A stretch of DNA of 64,000 bases from Candidatus Obscuribacterales bacterium (lineage in GTDB: Bacteria; Cyanobacteriota; Vampirovibrionia; Obscuribacterales; Obscuribacteraceae), in NCBI GenBank assembly GCA_019747875.1, contig JAIEQI010000001.1, forward strand, positions 88,749 through 152,748. The letters run 5' to 3'. The position numbers and the translations under genes are program-made. Numbering within the stretch: position 1 is the stretch's first letter; every line of letters begins with the position of its first letter. Shown here in pieces: positions 54,382-63,827 of the stretch. A model generated the notes under the pieces. It ran no database searches and was not told the origin of the DNA. It was given only the letters and a program-made list of their open reading frames with translations.

Positions 54382-54666
54382 TTACCTGCCGCGTCCGCCG
54401 CCGCCTCCGCCGCCTTTCGGCTTTGGTTGGGACACGCTGACTGCAATCTGGCGACCTTCGACATCTTTGCCGTTGAGGCCTTTGATTGCTGCTTCTGCTT
54501 CAGCTTGGCTTGCCATTTCTACGAAAGCAAAGCCTCTTTTCCGTCCGGTATCACGGTCGGTTGGGACTGAGCAAGAGACAACGGTTCCATACTGAGCAAA
54601 CAAGTCTTGCAGATCTCTGTCCGAGAGCTTGAAAGATAGGTTTCCTACGAAAAGTTTGTTATTCAT
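54382..54666 (-). CDS. Single-RRM RNA-binding protein (cyanobacterial Rbp type)
   Basis: The start at 54666 gives MNNKLFVGNLSFKLSDRDL, the usual opening. The 94-residue protein has one RNA recognition motif with RNP2 LFVGNL and RNP1 KRGFAFVEM, then a short Gly/Arg tail. Such proteins are common in cyanobacteria, where many respond to cold. There is no Shine-Dalgarno site before this ATG, unlike most neighbours, and the leader is long. Confidence 0.93.
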   Translation of the reverse strand: MNNKLFVGNLSFKLSDRDLQDLFAQYGTVVSCSVPTDRDTGRKRGFAFVEMASQAEAEAAIKGLNGKDVEGRQIAVSVSQPKPKGGGGGGGRGR

Positions 54667-54934
54667 CCAAAAAATACCAGTGAAAGGAGTGTGAGCCGAC
54701 AATTATCGCATAAGCTGCCCTCGCTTCAAGTCAATCTTGACATCCATGTAAACCAGATTCCTCTTGAATTTACAGATGATAAAAGATTTGCAAGCATTGG
54801 CATCGACGGAAAAGCTTGACAGGGCGGGGCTTTCGCCGCTATCCCCGCGCATCTTTTCAAGGCAAGACAGCAGCCCTCGTATTAACAGCGTTTAGCAAAT
54901 CTCTCTTCAACAATCTTTGAAGACTAAATGCCAG
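54667..54934. promoter_or_regulatory. Leader/promoter region of the RRM gene
   Basis: This 268-bp gap separates the RRM start from the end of the thioesterase gene. It contains GCGGGG/CCCCGC (54824-54829 with 54843-54848). A long untranslated leader with regulatory structure is plausible by analogy with cold-responsive cyanobacterial rbp genes, but not shown. Confidence 0.3.
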
Positions 54935-55399
54935 TTAATCGACTACTTGGTCTATCCCTACATACGTCTTGGCACTCGTACCGTAAGAGGTCCCTCGGAA
55001 CTCGGCAATTTTGAGCCCTTCCTCATTGGTGATTGCAACGTCATAAAGTCCTGTACGCCCTTTGAGGGATTTCTCCACGGCTTCTGCTGTAAGTTTCGTG
55101 CCAACATTGGCCGCGTTCAAAAAGTTGATGGTGCAATTGAGCGCGACCGTCCTTATATTTCTGGAATTGCAAGCAAATGCGAAAGCCGTATCGCCGAGCG
55201 AAAAGATTAAACCACCGTGGCAAATTCCCAAACCATTGACCATGTCATCCCTGACAAGCATGGACATTTTGCAATACCCTTCACGAATCTCGACTAGCTC
55301 CATGCCCAACTGGGCCGAGGCGCGATCAGCGAGCAACATTGCTTGAGCGATTTCAGCTGGTGAGAGGGATTCGCTGCCAGTTTTCTCCGCACTTGTCAT
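54935..55399 (-). CDS. PaaI-type hotdog-fold thioesterase
   Basis: The start at 55399 (MTSAEKTGSESL) has GGTGAT upstream. The 154-residue protein has the PaaI signature NGLGICHGGLIFSLGDTAFA, with the catalytic Asn, His-Gly-Gly and Asp, near residues 55-75. PaaI enzymes hydrolyse aryl- or other acyl-CoA thioesters. No other phenylacetate genes are nearby, so the substrate is open. Confidence 0.9.
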   Translation of the reverse strand: MTSAEKTGSESLSPAEIAQAMLLADRASAQLGMELVEIREGYCKMSMLVRDDMVNGLGICHGGLIFSLGDTAFAFACNSRNIRTVALNCTINFLNAANVGTKLTAEAVEKSLKGRTGLYDVAITNEEGLKIAEFRGTSYGTSAKTYVGIDQVVD

Positions 55400-55455
55400 C
55401 AAACTATCACCATATCTAGTGCACAAACAATCGACATATCAGCTCGACAAGATCC

Positions 55456-55899
55456 CTAACCTTTTAAGCTTTCGGTTACAACCTGCCGAACCAGGTTTCC
55501 GTCTGCGACATCTTTGAGTTGAGGCATAACGATCTTCATCACAGCGCCCTGATTGCGCTCTTCTGGCTTCAGCCCATCAATAACAGTCTTGATGATTTCT
55601 CTGATTTCGGCTTCCGATTTGCGTGCTGGCAGATACTTTTCGAGAATCTCTTTCTCTGAGGTTTCCTTATCGACAAGCTCCTGCCTACCGGCTTTTGAGA
55701 ATTGCGCAATCGAATCAGTGCGTTGCTTGACTTGTTTCTGCACAACAGCAAGCTCTTCCTCTGGCGTCAGCTCTCTGCCCAACTCCGTCTTTTTATACGT
55801 GAAGGCCGAAAGCACGGAACGCAAAGTATCAAGACGAAGCTGGTCGCGCGATTTCATGGCGTCTTTCATATCAGCTGAAATAGATTCCTTAATACTCAT
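55456..55899 (-). CDS. YqeY/GatB-like domain protein
   Basis: This 147-residue protein of the YqeY family matches the tail domain of GatB (DAMKSRDQLRLDTLRSVLSA and ILEKYLPARKSEAEI). It is the usual free-standing form, thought to interact with tRNA or aminoacylation machinery; its function is unproven. Length is normal for the family. Confidence 0.93.
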   Translation of the reverse strand: MSIKESISADMKDAMKSRDQLRLDTLRSVLSAFTYKKTELGRELTPEEELAVVQKQVKQRTDSIAQFSKAGRQELVDKETSEKEILEKYLPARKSEAEIREIIKTVIDGLKPEERNQGAVMKIVMPQLKDVADGNLVRQVVTESLKG

Positions 55900-56028
55900 G
55901 CCTCAGTCCTCGTAATCTTGCAAAGCCAACGGCTTCTCGGGCGCGACGCAATGCCTATAATAGCCACGGGCTGCCGATAAGTCAGCCGCCTTTCAAAAAC
56001 TATTGACAAATCGCAAACGATTAAGCTT

Positions 56029-56775
56029 TCACCTAACGGGATCTAGATACCACTCAACAGTGTCGATATTCTTGCTAAAGTGCAGCAGTTCCGGTGCTCC
56101 CTCGCAGCGCTTACGCAGCGCGCCTGGCAGCATCGTATTAGCTCTTATCTCCGCATTCGCCTTTTGCAATGGCCACGGGACATGGTGGATAACACCGCGA
56201 AACAATTTACCGGCAGGATTGGCGGTATAAAGACAATACCGTTCAGTCAAGAAATGTTCTATAGAATCCGTAGAGGTCTTCATCAACGAGCCTTCTGCAC
56301 AATAGATTGCTTCAAATTTCTCGCCGGTTTTCCGCCGTTCTGATTTGTATACGATGTCACTATCCAGGTTTTGCAAACTCATTTGCGCATCGTAATAGGG
56401 CAGATGAAAAAATTGCCTGGCGGCATAAACAGCGACGGGATTGGAGCAATCGAGACTGAAGAAGTAAACACCGGGGATGGAATTTTTGCGTACGTAGGTA
56501 CGCACATTGAGTTCGAGGAAATTTGAAATCCACGGAAGTGACGGCACGAAACGAGGACAGACATCATTCATGGAAAAGGGCACCACAGCAACCCAAGCAT
56601 AGCCATCAAACGTATCTATTTCTAATGCAGCCGGAATCAGATCCCTCAGCATCTCGGCGGGGACGGGCCAGTGTGCAAATAACAGATTCCGCCATGATTG
56701 CCGCATAATCCACGGACCAGCAGGCAACGGAAAAGGGCGGTGCGCTACTTCCTGCAAAAAACCGGTCAACTTCAA
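56029..56775 (-). CDS. YqjF/DUF2071 protein
   Basis: This 248-residue protein matches DUF2071. Conserved segments are MRQSWRNLLFAHWPVP, GYAWVAVVPFSM, LELNVRTYVRKNSIPGVYFF and HFLTERYCLYT. Translation probably starts at TTG 56775, with AGGAG three bases upstream; the internal ATG (residue 24) is an alternative. Function is not established. Confidence 0.85.
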   Translation of the reverse strand: MKLTGFLQEVAHRPFPLPAGPWIMRQSWRNLLFAHWPVPAEMLRDLIPAALEIDTFDGYAWVAVVPFSMNDVCPRFVPSLPWISNFLELNVRTYVRKNSIPGVYFFSLDCSNPVAVYAARQFFHLPYYDAQMSLQNLDSDIVYKSERRKTGEKFEAIYCAEGSLMKTSTDSIEHFLTERYCLYTANPAGKLFRGVIHHVPWPLQKANAEIRANTMLPGALRKRCEGAPELLHFSKNIDTVEWYLDPVR

Positions 56776-56931
56776 TTGCTCCTATTCCATGCGCCTCCAC
56801 AAATAATAGCGATTCGTTTTACCATCTTGCAACTTTTCTTTTACCTTTCAGCAACTCATGCGAAATATAGTTTCCTCACACAAACGGAAACGCAATCAAT
56901 TCGTAAGACGGACCACACAGAGGATAGAAAA

Positions 56932-57504
56932 ATGAGATTAATGACAGCGTTGGCAATTATCGCAGGTTCCATTTCACTCTGGACTCCGGCTGGCTCTGCG
57001 CAGGAGCTAGGCGCTCCTTCCGGTATTGAAATGATGGCGGCAAAAGAGCGGGCACAGAAGTTAGTGATAGTTATCAGAAAGAAACCATCAGACCTGGCTA
57101 CGCGGCGTCAACTTGTCCAAGCTCTTCTTCAGGCGGGATTTGCTGAAAGAGCCGCAGTAGAAATGCAGGGGCTGGTCAAATGCGGACTGCGAAGTGCAGA
57201 CGACTTCTGCTTACTCGGTGATGCTTACCGATTCGCCGGGAAGGTCACAAGCGCAATATCAAATTACATGGAAGCAATCAATATCTCCCCCTATCACGCT
57301 CATGCCAAAGCCGGCTTAGCGATCTGCTACATGTCAGCTGGGCACGCAAAAACTGGCGAGAAAGTTTGCAAAGACGCGCTCGCCACAATCCGAGATGTTA
57401 ACGGCAGAAAGGAGCTGTTTAACACACTAAAGACAATAAAGGATAACGAGCTTCAAGCTAGCATGGAGCGGCTTGCTGCAGCTAATCAAAAGATGGATAT
57501 CTAA
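56932..57504 (+). CDS. Secreted TPR-like protein
   Basis: The ATG at 56932 follows AGGATAG and opens a signal peptide (LMTALAIIAGSISLWTPAGSAQ). An in-frame start at 56698 overlaps the divergent neighbour and looks non-coding. The 190-residue protein has about three tetratricopeptide-like units (DLATRRQLVQALLQAGFAER, DDFCLLGDAYRFAGKVTSA, HAKAGLAICYMSAGHAKTG). Confidence 0.82.
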   Translation: MRLMTALAIIAGSISLWTPAGSAQELGAPSGIEMMAAKERAQKLVIVIRKKPSDLATRRQLVQALLQAGFAERAAVEMQGLVKCGLRSADDFCLLGDAYRFAGKVTSAISNYMEAINISPYHAHAKAGLAICYMSAGHAKTGEKVCKDALATIRDVNGRKELFNTLKTIKDNELQASMERLAAANQKMDI

Positions 57505-57845
57505 AAGTTTTCTCCTCCACAACATCCCAACAACAACGGAAGACAGAGCTTGTCCCAGCTCTGTCTTCTGTTGTAAGCATGAAGCTATATGCAAAATAGG
57601 AGCAAAAAAACGACGCAACAAAGTGCATATTCATGTAGTTGAGAAATGTTGCAACTACACACGATTCTGCGATCTAAAACATGGTACTTGAGGGCGGAAT
57701 AAGGAATGATACTTGAGTCCTATTACTAGCCTAAACTATCTAAACACCTACGAATCTGTATTCGGCAACAGATTCACCGCACGGGTGTAATGGATATTGT
57801 CTCGCAAGAGCACGATATCTTTGGCATTTCTCATGGAGCACAGCC
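57505..57845. other. Gap with one strong hairpin
   Basis: Apart from the hairpin at 57539-57568 no structure or gene was seen. The last part should hold the promoter of the large HExxH gene. Confidence 0.4.
57539..57568 (+). terminator. Perfect 12-bp hairpin after the TPR gene
   Basis: GAAGACAGAGCT (57539-57550) and AGCTCTGTCTTC (57557-57568) pair perfectly across TGTCCC. TGTTGT follows, a weak T run, and partial pairing extends beyond both arms. Confidence 0.6.
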
Positions 57846-59387
57846 ATGGCCGAATCTGACTCTGATAACGACTCAACAAATAAGAATGACAAAGTTGAGC
57901 AGAAGCATGAACAGGAAAAGTCTGCTTCCGAACTTTCGTCCGACATTTGGAAGAGCATGGAAAGCCGCGAACGAAAGAGCGAGCAGATAAAACATGACCA
58001 GGTAACGAAGAATGAGAAGAGTGATGCCTCAGAGATCTTTGGCAATTTTAAGATCGTAGACAACAATAGCGAGCGGGAAGGAAGCGCTTCAATACAAGAT
58101 AAGAACAAGGCCTCCCAAACAAGCGACATGGTCGCAGACACTGCGCAAGAAAAGATTTCAGAGCGAAGTGCCGAATCGACAAAGAAGCTCAGAGATGAAA
58201 TAGCAAAACACTATGGGCTGGAGATCCGTGACAAAGACGGGCGCTACGAATTCATGCTCAAGGCCGATGGCACAGAGACCGTTCTAGTTGAAAGTGACTC
58301 ATCTCCAGAAGGCTTGAAAGAAATTGAGAAAAAGCTGGCAGAAGCATCAGAAAGGAAAATCAAAGAACTGGAAGAAACCTATAAAGTAACGATCAAAAGA
58401 GAAGGCGAAGAAGTCACAGGTGTAGGTAGAGGAGAAGATCGCAAGATAACGCTAACGGCAAGAACACCAACATTCAGAGACCTAGCAGCCCTTGAAAGCG
58501 CGTTGAAACGCTCTCCAGACGTCGTAATTACCAACAATCCGTCCAAGCCTCTGGAAGTTTCCTTCGTCAAGGAAGACGTTCCAATGGTCGGTTACTACAA
58601 TGAAGATGACAACAAGCTGTTCATGTTCACAAGTAAGGAAGGCAAAGACAAAATGCCACCGACTCCGGCTGATGCTGAAAGAGAGAGACGTGACGGACCT
58701 ACGGGCAAAGTTAGCCTTCAGGAAGTAATGTTGCATGAGTTGGCTCATCACTCGCAATACACCTTCTCGTCAGATTCAGAACAGAGGCAAAAAGAGTACA
58801 GCCAGATGGGTTGGACAAAAGTAGATCACCCAGAGAGAAAAGATAACTACGAGCTGCTCGGCAAGGATGGCTACCAGTATGAAATGTATAGTCCGGCACC
58901 CGCTCCTGGTCAAAGAGCCGAAATACCGCGTTGGTATCGAAAAGATGCCGACGGCAACTATATTGATAAAGACGGAAAGAAAGTTAACAGAATAGAAGAT
59001 GCGCACAGCATGGATCAAAAAGAAATGAGAGAAGAGGCCTTGCGCAGACCACCAACCACTTACTATCTCCATCCCTTCGAAATGCAAGCCGAAATGCTAA
59101 CACAACTGCGCGCAGGCACAGACAAACGCGGGGTCTTCTTGCGCGACTATCCCGAGCTTTATGCTAACGCGAAGGAAACTGACCAGCGCCAATTAGATTC
59201 CCTCTATGGAAAACGAGAAGACGGCACGTCAAAAATGATCCGCATGCCTGATGGCACCGTTGCAGAAAATAACAAAGCAAATCAAGATAAGGTGAAAGAC
59301 TTTGAGAGCTGTTGGCCGAAGGATAATCCGAACACAGCAGAAAAACCGCATACGTTCAGCTCCTGCAGTTGCTGTCGCGGTCGCTAA
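57846..59387 (+). CDS. Putative HExxH metallopeptidase with low-complexity N-terminus
   Basis: This 513-residue hydrophilic protein has no signal peptide. The first about 110 residues are Ser/Asp/Glu/Lys-rich and disordered, like the repeat proteins at 4516 and 5747. A zinc motif H297-E-L-A-H301 is followed by a plausible third ligand in the helix FEMQAEM (E412 or E416). The middle (ARTPTFRDLAALESAL) is unrecognised. The tail ends SCSCCRGR, with three closely spaced cysteines. GGAGCACAGCC precedes the ATG. A zincin-type effector or processing enzyme is possible but unproven. Confidence 0.7.
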   Translation: MAESDSDNDSTNKNDKVEQKHEQEKSASELSSDIWKSMESRERKSEQIKHDQVTKNEKSDASEIFGNFKIVDNNSEREGSASIQDKNKASQTSDMVADTAQEKISERSAESTKKLRDEIAKHYGLEIRDKDGRYEFMLKADGTETVLVESDSSPEGLKEIEKKLAEASERKIKELEETYKVTIKREGEEVTGVGRGEDRKITLTARTPTFRDLAALESALKRSPDVVITNNPSKPLEVSFVKEDVPMVGYYNEDDNKLFMFTSKEGKDKMPPTPADAERERRDGPTGKVSLQEVMLHELAHHSQYTFSSDSEQRQKEYSQMGWTKVDHPERKDNYELLGKDGYQYEMYSPAPAPGQRAEIPRWYRKDADGNYIDKDGKKVNRIEDAHSMDQKEMREEALRRPPTTYYLHPFEMQAEMLTQLRAGTDKRGVFLRDYPELYANAKETDQRQLDSLYGKREDGTSKMIRMPDGTVAENNKANQDKVKDFESCWPKDNPNTAEKPHTFSSCSCCRGR

Positions 59388-59404
59388 ACAGCACTTTAAC
59401 CTTG

Positions 59405-60712
59405 ATGAACGCGAGAGGTTGTATACTGCAGATCTCCTGGCTGGATGCAACCACGTTGGACGAAAAGAAACTCAAACTGCTGAGGTTTGCTGCGTTTTCC
59501 ACGCTTGTTCTATGGCAACTCAGTCTGATTTTCAATTACATCGTACATTTCCTCTCTAAAGATGCATTTGCGTGGCTGGGCGTAAAAAACATCGTTTACA
59601 CGGCGGATTTCGTTCGTTATTACGTAGCTGGACAGATGGCAAGGTCAGCAGACCACCTTCGAATTTACGATATCCCAGCGCATCTTCCCTACGTAAATGC
59701 AATAGTGTCGCCATTGGTCGTGACACAAGAATCGTCACTAAACTTTCCGCCGACATCATTCTTGATTATGAGTGCTGTAAGCCTGCTCCCCTTCATCCCA
59801 GCTTTTTTATTTTGGATCATCGCTTCTGCCTCTTTCGCCTTCGCAACGTTGACCTTTGTTTTGCGAAGACGCGCACATTCGCGAATCGATTGTGCGATGT
59901 TTTGCCTGGCAGTCGCGAATTCGGTTCCCGCCGCGATTTGTATACGAATCGGTCAGTGGTGCTTTTGGCTCGTGGGACTTTTCTCTTGGTTCTTTTACTT
60001 TGCCGAAGCTAATCGTCCAGTTATAGCTGGAATACTGTTAGGTTTGCTGACGATAAAACCTCAATTTTCACTGCCGCTTCTTGCGATGACAGCGGCTCGC
60101 AAGCAATGGCGAACTTGCCTAAGCGCAGCAATCACAATCGCCTTGATCAATGCAGCGGCAGCAATGCTGATTGGTTTTCAAAACGTTCTCAACTACCCAA
60201 AATTCGTTTCAGAATTAGAAAAGACATTAGGTCTTGGCGTTTTTGGAGAAACACACGCCTCGCTTCGAGGATTGATATCAAACGTATTTGCAGAGCCAAC
60301 TGGCTTTACAATTTCGACCTCTGTTTATTGGATCTTTCTGGTCTTGTTCACGATTATGTGTGCCCGAGAAAAAAGTAGGGACGCACAAATCACTCGGCTG
60401 TATTGGTCAATGGCAATGTTAGTCGGTGTAATCGCAGCCCCCGCAATGCATCCCTATGACCTCGTGTTGCTTAGCGTGCCTGCGGCTCTAACCCTGACGA
60501 CACTTAGCCCGCGACTAGCGCTAAAAATTAAGTCATTACCCCAGCGAATTTGGCATTTGGTATTTTTGGCATACCCTTGCATAACTTGGATCAAAGGCTG
60601 CCTGCCCGGAAATCTCAACTATATATATGCACTGATAAATCTGGGACTGTTTGTTTGTGCTTTTTTGACGGTACAGGAACTAAAACGCGGACCAAATTCC
60701 GAAACTGTTTAG
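59405..60712 (+). CDS. GT87/DUF2029-type membrane glycosyltransferase-like protein
   Basis: This roughly 435-residue polytopic membrane protein has about ten helices. The large-loop motif KNIVYTADFVRYYVAGQMARS follows the first helix, as in DUF2029/GT87 mannosyltransferases, and LLGLLTIKPQFSLPLLAM is typical of the later helices. It probably moves sugar from a polyprenyl donor outside the membrane. ATG 59405 is the likeliest start; it has no strong binding site and begins 17 bp after the previous stop. Confidence 0.82.
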   Translation: MNARGCILQISWLDATTLDEKKLKLLRFAAFSTLVLWQLSLIFNYIVHFLSKDAFAWLGVKNIVYTADFVRYYVAGQMARSADHLRIYDIPAHLPYVNAIVSPLVVTQESSLNFPPTSFLIMSAVSLLPFIPAFLFWIIASASFAFATLTFVLRRRAHSRIDCAMFCLAVANSVPAAICIRIGQWCFWLVGLFSWFFYFAEANRPVIAGILLGLLTIKPQFSLPLLAMTAARKQWRTCLSAAITIALINAAAAMLIGFQNVLNYPKFVSELEKTLGLGVFGETHASLRGLISNVFAEPTGFTISTSVYWIFLVLFTIMCAREKSRDAQITRLYWSMAMLVGVIAAPAMHPYDLVLLSVPAALTLTTLSPRLALKIKSLPQRIWHLVFLAYPCITWIKGCLPGNLNYIYALINLGLFVCAFLTVQELKRGPNSETV

Positions 60713-60808
60713 GACGCGGCGATTTACCTTTTTGCAACTATTGATTTACCGGACCGCAACCTCGGTCACATACATTATGTGAGTCAAAGGGATAACGAGG
60801 GATTTCAA

Positions 60809-62434
60809 ATGTTTGGTCAATGTGTTGGGAATCATCTGAGAAGCAAAAAAGGGCTAGCTGTAGCGCTGCCGATGATAATCATTGCGCTCACAATTATTCT
60901 TGCGATCGGCCTATTTGCGTTTGAAATAGCACGAATGGCTATCTCCAGAGACCAGCTCCAAGCCGCCACCGAATCGGCAGCCTTGGCAGGCGCTGCAGCA
61001 ATGGCTGGATCATCTAATACTGATATCGCAGTTTCACAGCAGGAAGCAAAAGAAGCCGCAAAGCGGGTTTTCAGACAGAACTTCATTTTTAACAGCCCAC
61101 TGCTCTTCTCCACGGAAAGCACCAGCCCACCTGTAATAGCGGGGTTTTCAACATTCTCATTTCAATTCCTCGATCCCAACAATAACAATGCCCCGGTACC
61201 AGAAGGCGACCCACGCGGCAAAGCCTTTGAAGTAAGAAGCATTTACGCATTACCCTCCCTTGCTGGATCAGCCCTCGGCTTTGGCAATACTTTTTCCAAA
61301 CTGGAAGCAAAATCCTCGGGCGGGGTAGGAGAATTGGATGTCGTAATGTGCTTCGATTGTTCAAATTCGATGCGTTTTAGAACATTTACAACGTCCGTCA
61401 GCAGAACATTCAACGTAAGTACAGGACAAATAAATTACAACGTACTTGCACAACGTGAACTCAGCCCGACAGGAGGCATGCGTCCGCAAGACATCGGAAA
61501 CCTCTCAGCCCAATTGAGAGGGGCGACAGACAATTCTATGCCAGGCAACACACCGCCAAGTTCAGCCAGCCAAAATCCAAACGGGCTCACAGACATAGTA
61601 GTCAACTTGGACGAAAGACTTGCATTCGCTGGTTTTACTGAGGGAGATTTCACATTCCCGAATATTGCCGCTTTAGTCGAAGCATCGCGTGGAAACTTGG
61701 AAAACGAATCCGTCTTCCGAAGCAGTGGAGCAGCCCTCGCATTAGAAGGCGTCGTCACGCCGAAAAGCGGCTATCAAGCTAAGTATTTTGAATTAGCCAG
61801 AAAGCATACTCATCCATGGGCTGAAGCTGAGAAAGCCGCCACTGATTTCTTCACTCTGATGAATAACAACACGCGTGCACATTTCGGCCTAGTAGCATTC
61901 AATACCATCGTCGGAAACAACGCTGCATTCACATTCACCCAACCAAACGTTGCTAATAACTATCCGGTCGGCGGCCAGGGTGTCTTCCCGCTGCCATCAA
62001 TTCCCCTTAACGCCACCGAGGGAGAAACAAACTTCCAAGCAACTAAAGACGCAATCGCAACGCTGGTTCCTTTCGGTAACACGAATATGGGAGGCTCCCT
62101 TGACAGAGCTCAACAGTTTTTCACTTCGTCAACAAGCAGACCAAACGCAAAGAAAGCAATAATCATGTTCACCGACGGAATCCCCACAGCGGGAGTACCT
62201 TCACCTGAGCAAGCCTGCTTCTCAGCAGCCAATGCCTGCCGCCAGAAGGGTATAGCAGTGTTTACTGTCGGTCTGAATCTCGCCCCGCAAGAGCGTCAGG
62301 AACAAGCTCAAGTACTGAATCAAATCACCGGCATTGCCGGAAACGGCGGACGCTTCTTCCAAGTAAATGACGCATCAAAACTGAATGGCGCTTTCTCAAG
62401 CATCGCACGCAGCCTCACGCAGATAGTTCAGTAA
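60809..62434 (+). CDS. TadG-like protein with VWA domain
   Basis: The ATG at 60809 follows GAGGG; an upstream GTG at 60779 is less likely. The 541-residue protein has an N-terminal TadG helix (VALPMIIIALTIILAIGLFAF) and the LQAATESAALAGAAAMAG segment. A VWA domain follows: MIDAS DCSNSM in VVMCFDCSNSM, a Thr/Asn region in FGNTNMGGSLDRA and an Asp in IIMFTDGIPTAG. An about 120-residue insertion separates the MIDAS from the rest of the domain. It starts a second Tad-like set. Confidence 0.87.
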   Translation: MFGQCVGNHLRSKKGLAVALPMIIIALTIILAIGLFAFEIARMAISRDQLQAATESAALAGAAAMAGSSNTDIAVSQQEAKEAAKRVFRQNFIFNSPLLFSTESTSPPVIAGFSTFSFQFLDPNNNNAPVPEGDPRGKAFEVRSIYALPSLAGSALGFGNTFSKLEAKSSGGVGELDVVMCFDCSNSMRFRTFTTSVSRTFNVSTGQINYNVLAQRELSPTGGMRPQDIGNLSAQLRGATDNSMPGNTPPSSASQNPNGLTDIVVNLDERLAFAGFTEGDFTFPNIAALVEASRGNLENESVFRSSGAALALEGVVTPKSGYQAKYFELARKHTHPWAEAEKAATDFFTLMNNNTRAHFGLVAFNTIVGNNAAFTFTQPNVANNYPVGGQGVFPLPSIPLNATEGETNFQATKDAIATLVPFGNTNMGGSLDRAQQFFTSSTSRPNAKKAIIMFTDGIPTAGVPSPEQACFSAANACRQKGIAVFTVGLNLAPQERQEQAQVLNQITGIAGNGGRFFQVNDASKLNGAFSSIARSLTQIVQ

Positions 62435-62452
62435 ATCAATCTCGAAAAACAG

Positions 62453-62492
62453 CCAAAGGTTGTAGGTCAGTTTACCAACCTGCAACCTTTGG
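62453..62492 (+). terminator. Strong hairpin after the TadG/VWA gene
   Basis: CCAAAGGTTG pairs with CAACCTTTGG, and an inner AGGT/ACCT extends the stem to about 14 pairs with a loop of about 10 nt. TTTACG follows. It separates the TadG gene from the two TadE-like genes. Confidence 0.6.
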
Positions 62493-62589
62493 TTTACGAA
62501 GATGCAACCAGCTCGCCATACACTAGGCGCATAAGAAAGGGGAACGCGACGCAGTAGCCGAACCCGACTAACTCGGATGGTATAGAGAA

Positions 62590-63171
62590 ATGAACAGACA
62601 TCAGCTTAACAAGGCAACCACTAATAAGAACTCAAGCGAAAATCGAAGGTCCGGCAAGCGCAATAGCAAAGGTAGCTCGTTACTGGAAATACCAGTCAGC
62701 CTTTGGATGGTTTTCGTGGTCTTCTTCGTACCGATGCTGGCTCTAGGCTCAATAACCTTACGAGCGACACTTCTGAGCCTGAGCGTGCACGACGCCATTC
62801 AAGCGGCTGCAAAAGCGCGAACCTTCAACCAAAGCTCCGCTGATGGAAAGAGTGCCAAACAGATAGCGTCGGAAGTATTCCGAGCACACTTGCAATTGTT
62901 CCCGGTGATTGCTTCCAGTGAAATTGATCTGGACATCCTCCAAACAAATTTCACAAATCAGCAAATCACACGTTCGGAAGACACGCTCACCAGCAGCGCT
63001 GACACAAGCCGAAATGTCTATCAAATTGAGGGAACAGCAATCGCAAGTATCGACCCACTGATTCCTTTCAACAGCAGTATCTTCGGATCGATTCAAGGAC
63101 TAACAGAACCGCTAAATGTAAGTTTTTCTTCGCGACAAATGTTCGAGAATGCACAAGGGCTCAATCGCTAA
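62590..63171 (+). CDS. TadE-like protein, longer form
   Basis: This 193-residue protein has a basic N-terminus of about 30 residues, then GSSLLEIPVSLWMVFVVFF, a TadE-type helix with the Glu at its start, and ALGSITLRATLLSLSVHDAI. The remainder is an extracytoplasmic Ser/Thr-rich domain. It begins 156 bp after the TadG/VWA gene. No prepilin peptidase is in the window. Confidence 0.75.
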   Translation: MNRHQLNKATTNKNSSENRRSGKRNSKGSSLLEIPVSLWMVFVVFFVPMLALGSITLRATLLSLSVHDAIQAAAKARTFNQSSADGKSAKQIASEVFRAHLQLFPVIASSEIDLDILQTNFTNQQITRSEDTLTSSADTSRNVYQIEGTAIASIDPLIPFNSSIFGSIQGLTEPLNVSFSSRQMFENAQGLNR

Positions 63172-63223
63172 CACTAAAACGCACTACAAAAACTGCTTAA
63201 TCAAATTCATAAGGAACAGAGCA

Positions 63224-63721
63224 ATGACACTACTCAAAACAATCAGAGAAACCAGGTCTCAAGGAAAGCGCCACATCTCAAATCGATCGAGCAGAGGCTC
63301 TGCAGCATTCGAGTTGGCAGCAGGGGCGTTGATCACAATCGCAATCGTCGCCTTCGCCCTAAACACCTGTTTCGCAATGGTAGCTTATGGTATTAACGAT
63401 CATGCCTGCCGAGACGCCGCTCGCGCCGCCGCTCAAGGTACAACTCCGCCTGAAGCCTTCATGATGGCAAATGCCATCGTGAAAAGCTATAACAATACTG
63501 CAGCAGGAATGACACCAATCACATTGGTACTTGTTAGCTACGTTGACTTCAATGGCTCACCTCCCCCCGGATCCGCTCCTACAGTCACGGTTATTACTCG
63601 CACGTCGACGAAGCTACCGGCACCGATTGAATTGTTCGGAAAGAAACTTTTCGGTCAACAAATACCGCTTGAGAAAACGTACACATTTCCGATCGTCAGA
63701 TTGAAACCAGCCGAAACTTAG
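63224..63721 (+). CDS. TadE-like protein
   Basis: The ATG at 63224 follows AAGGAACAG; an upstream in-frame ATG at 63149 overlaps the previous gene. The 165-residue protein has SRGSAAFELAAGALITIAIV, a TadE-type helix with Glu at position 5 of the hydrophobic run, then ACRDAARAAAQG. It ends the second Tad-like set. Confidence 0.78.
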   Translation: MTLLKTIRETRSQGKRHISNRSSRGSAAFELAAGALITIAIVAFALNTCFAMVAYGINDHACRDAARAAAQGTTPPEAFMMANAIVKSYNNTAAGMTPITLVLVSYVDFNGSPPPGSAPTVTVITRTSTKLPAPIELFGKKLFGQQIPLEKTYTFPIVRLKPAET

Positions 63722-63787
63722 ATTACAAGCCGTCGAAACACAAGGAACAGAGCTAGATCCACAAATCTAACAAGCTCATCGTCAAAT

Positions 63788-63827
63788 AAGAAGCCGGCAA
63801 GATGCCGGCGCTCCCGGGATCGAACCA
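63788..63827. repeat. Dispersed GCCGGC-hairpin element, copy 3
   Basis: This copy is the same as the element at 14365 (GAAGCCGGCAAGATGCCGGC, then GCTCCCGGGATCGAACCA). It leads directly into the tandem array that runs off the window. Confidence 0.8.
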
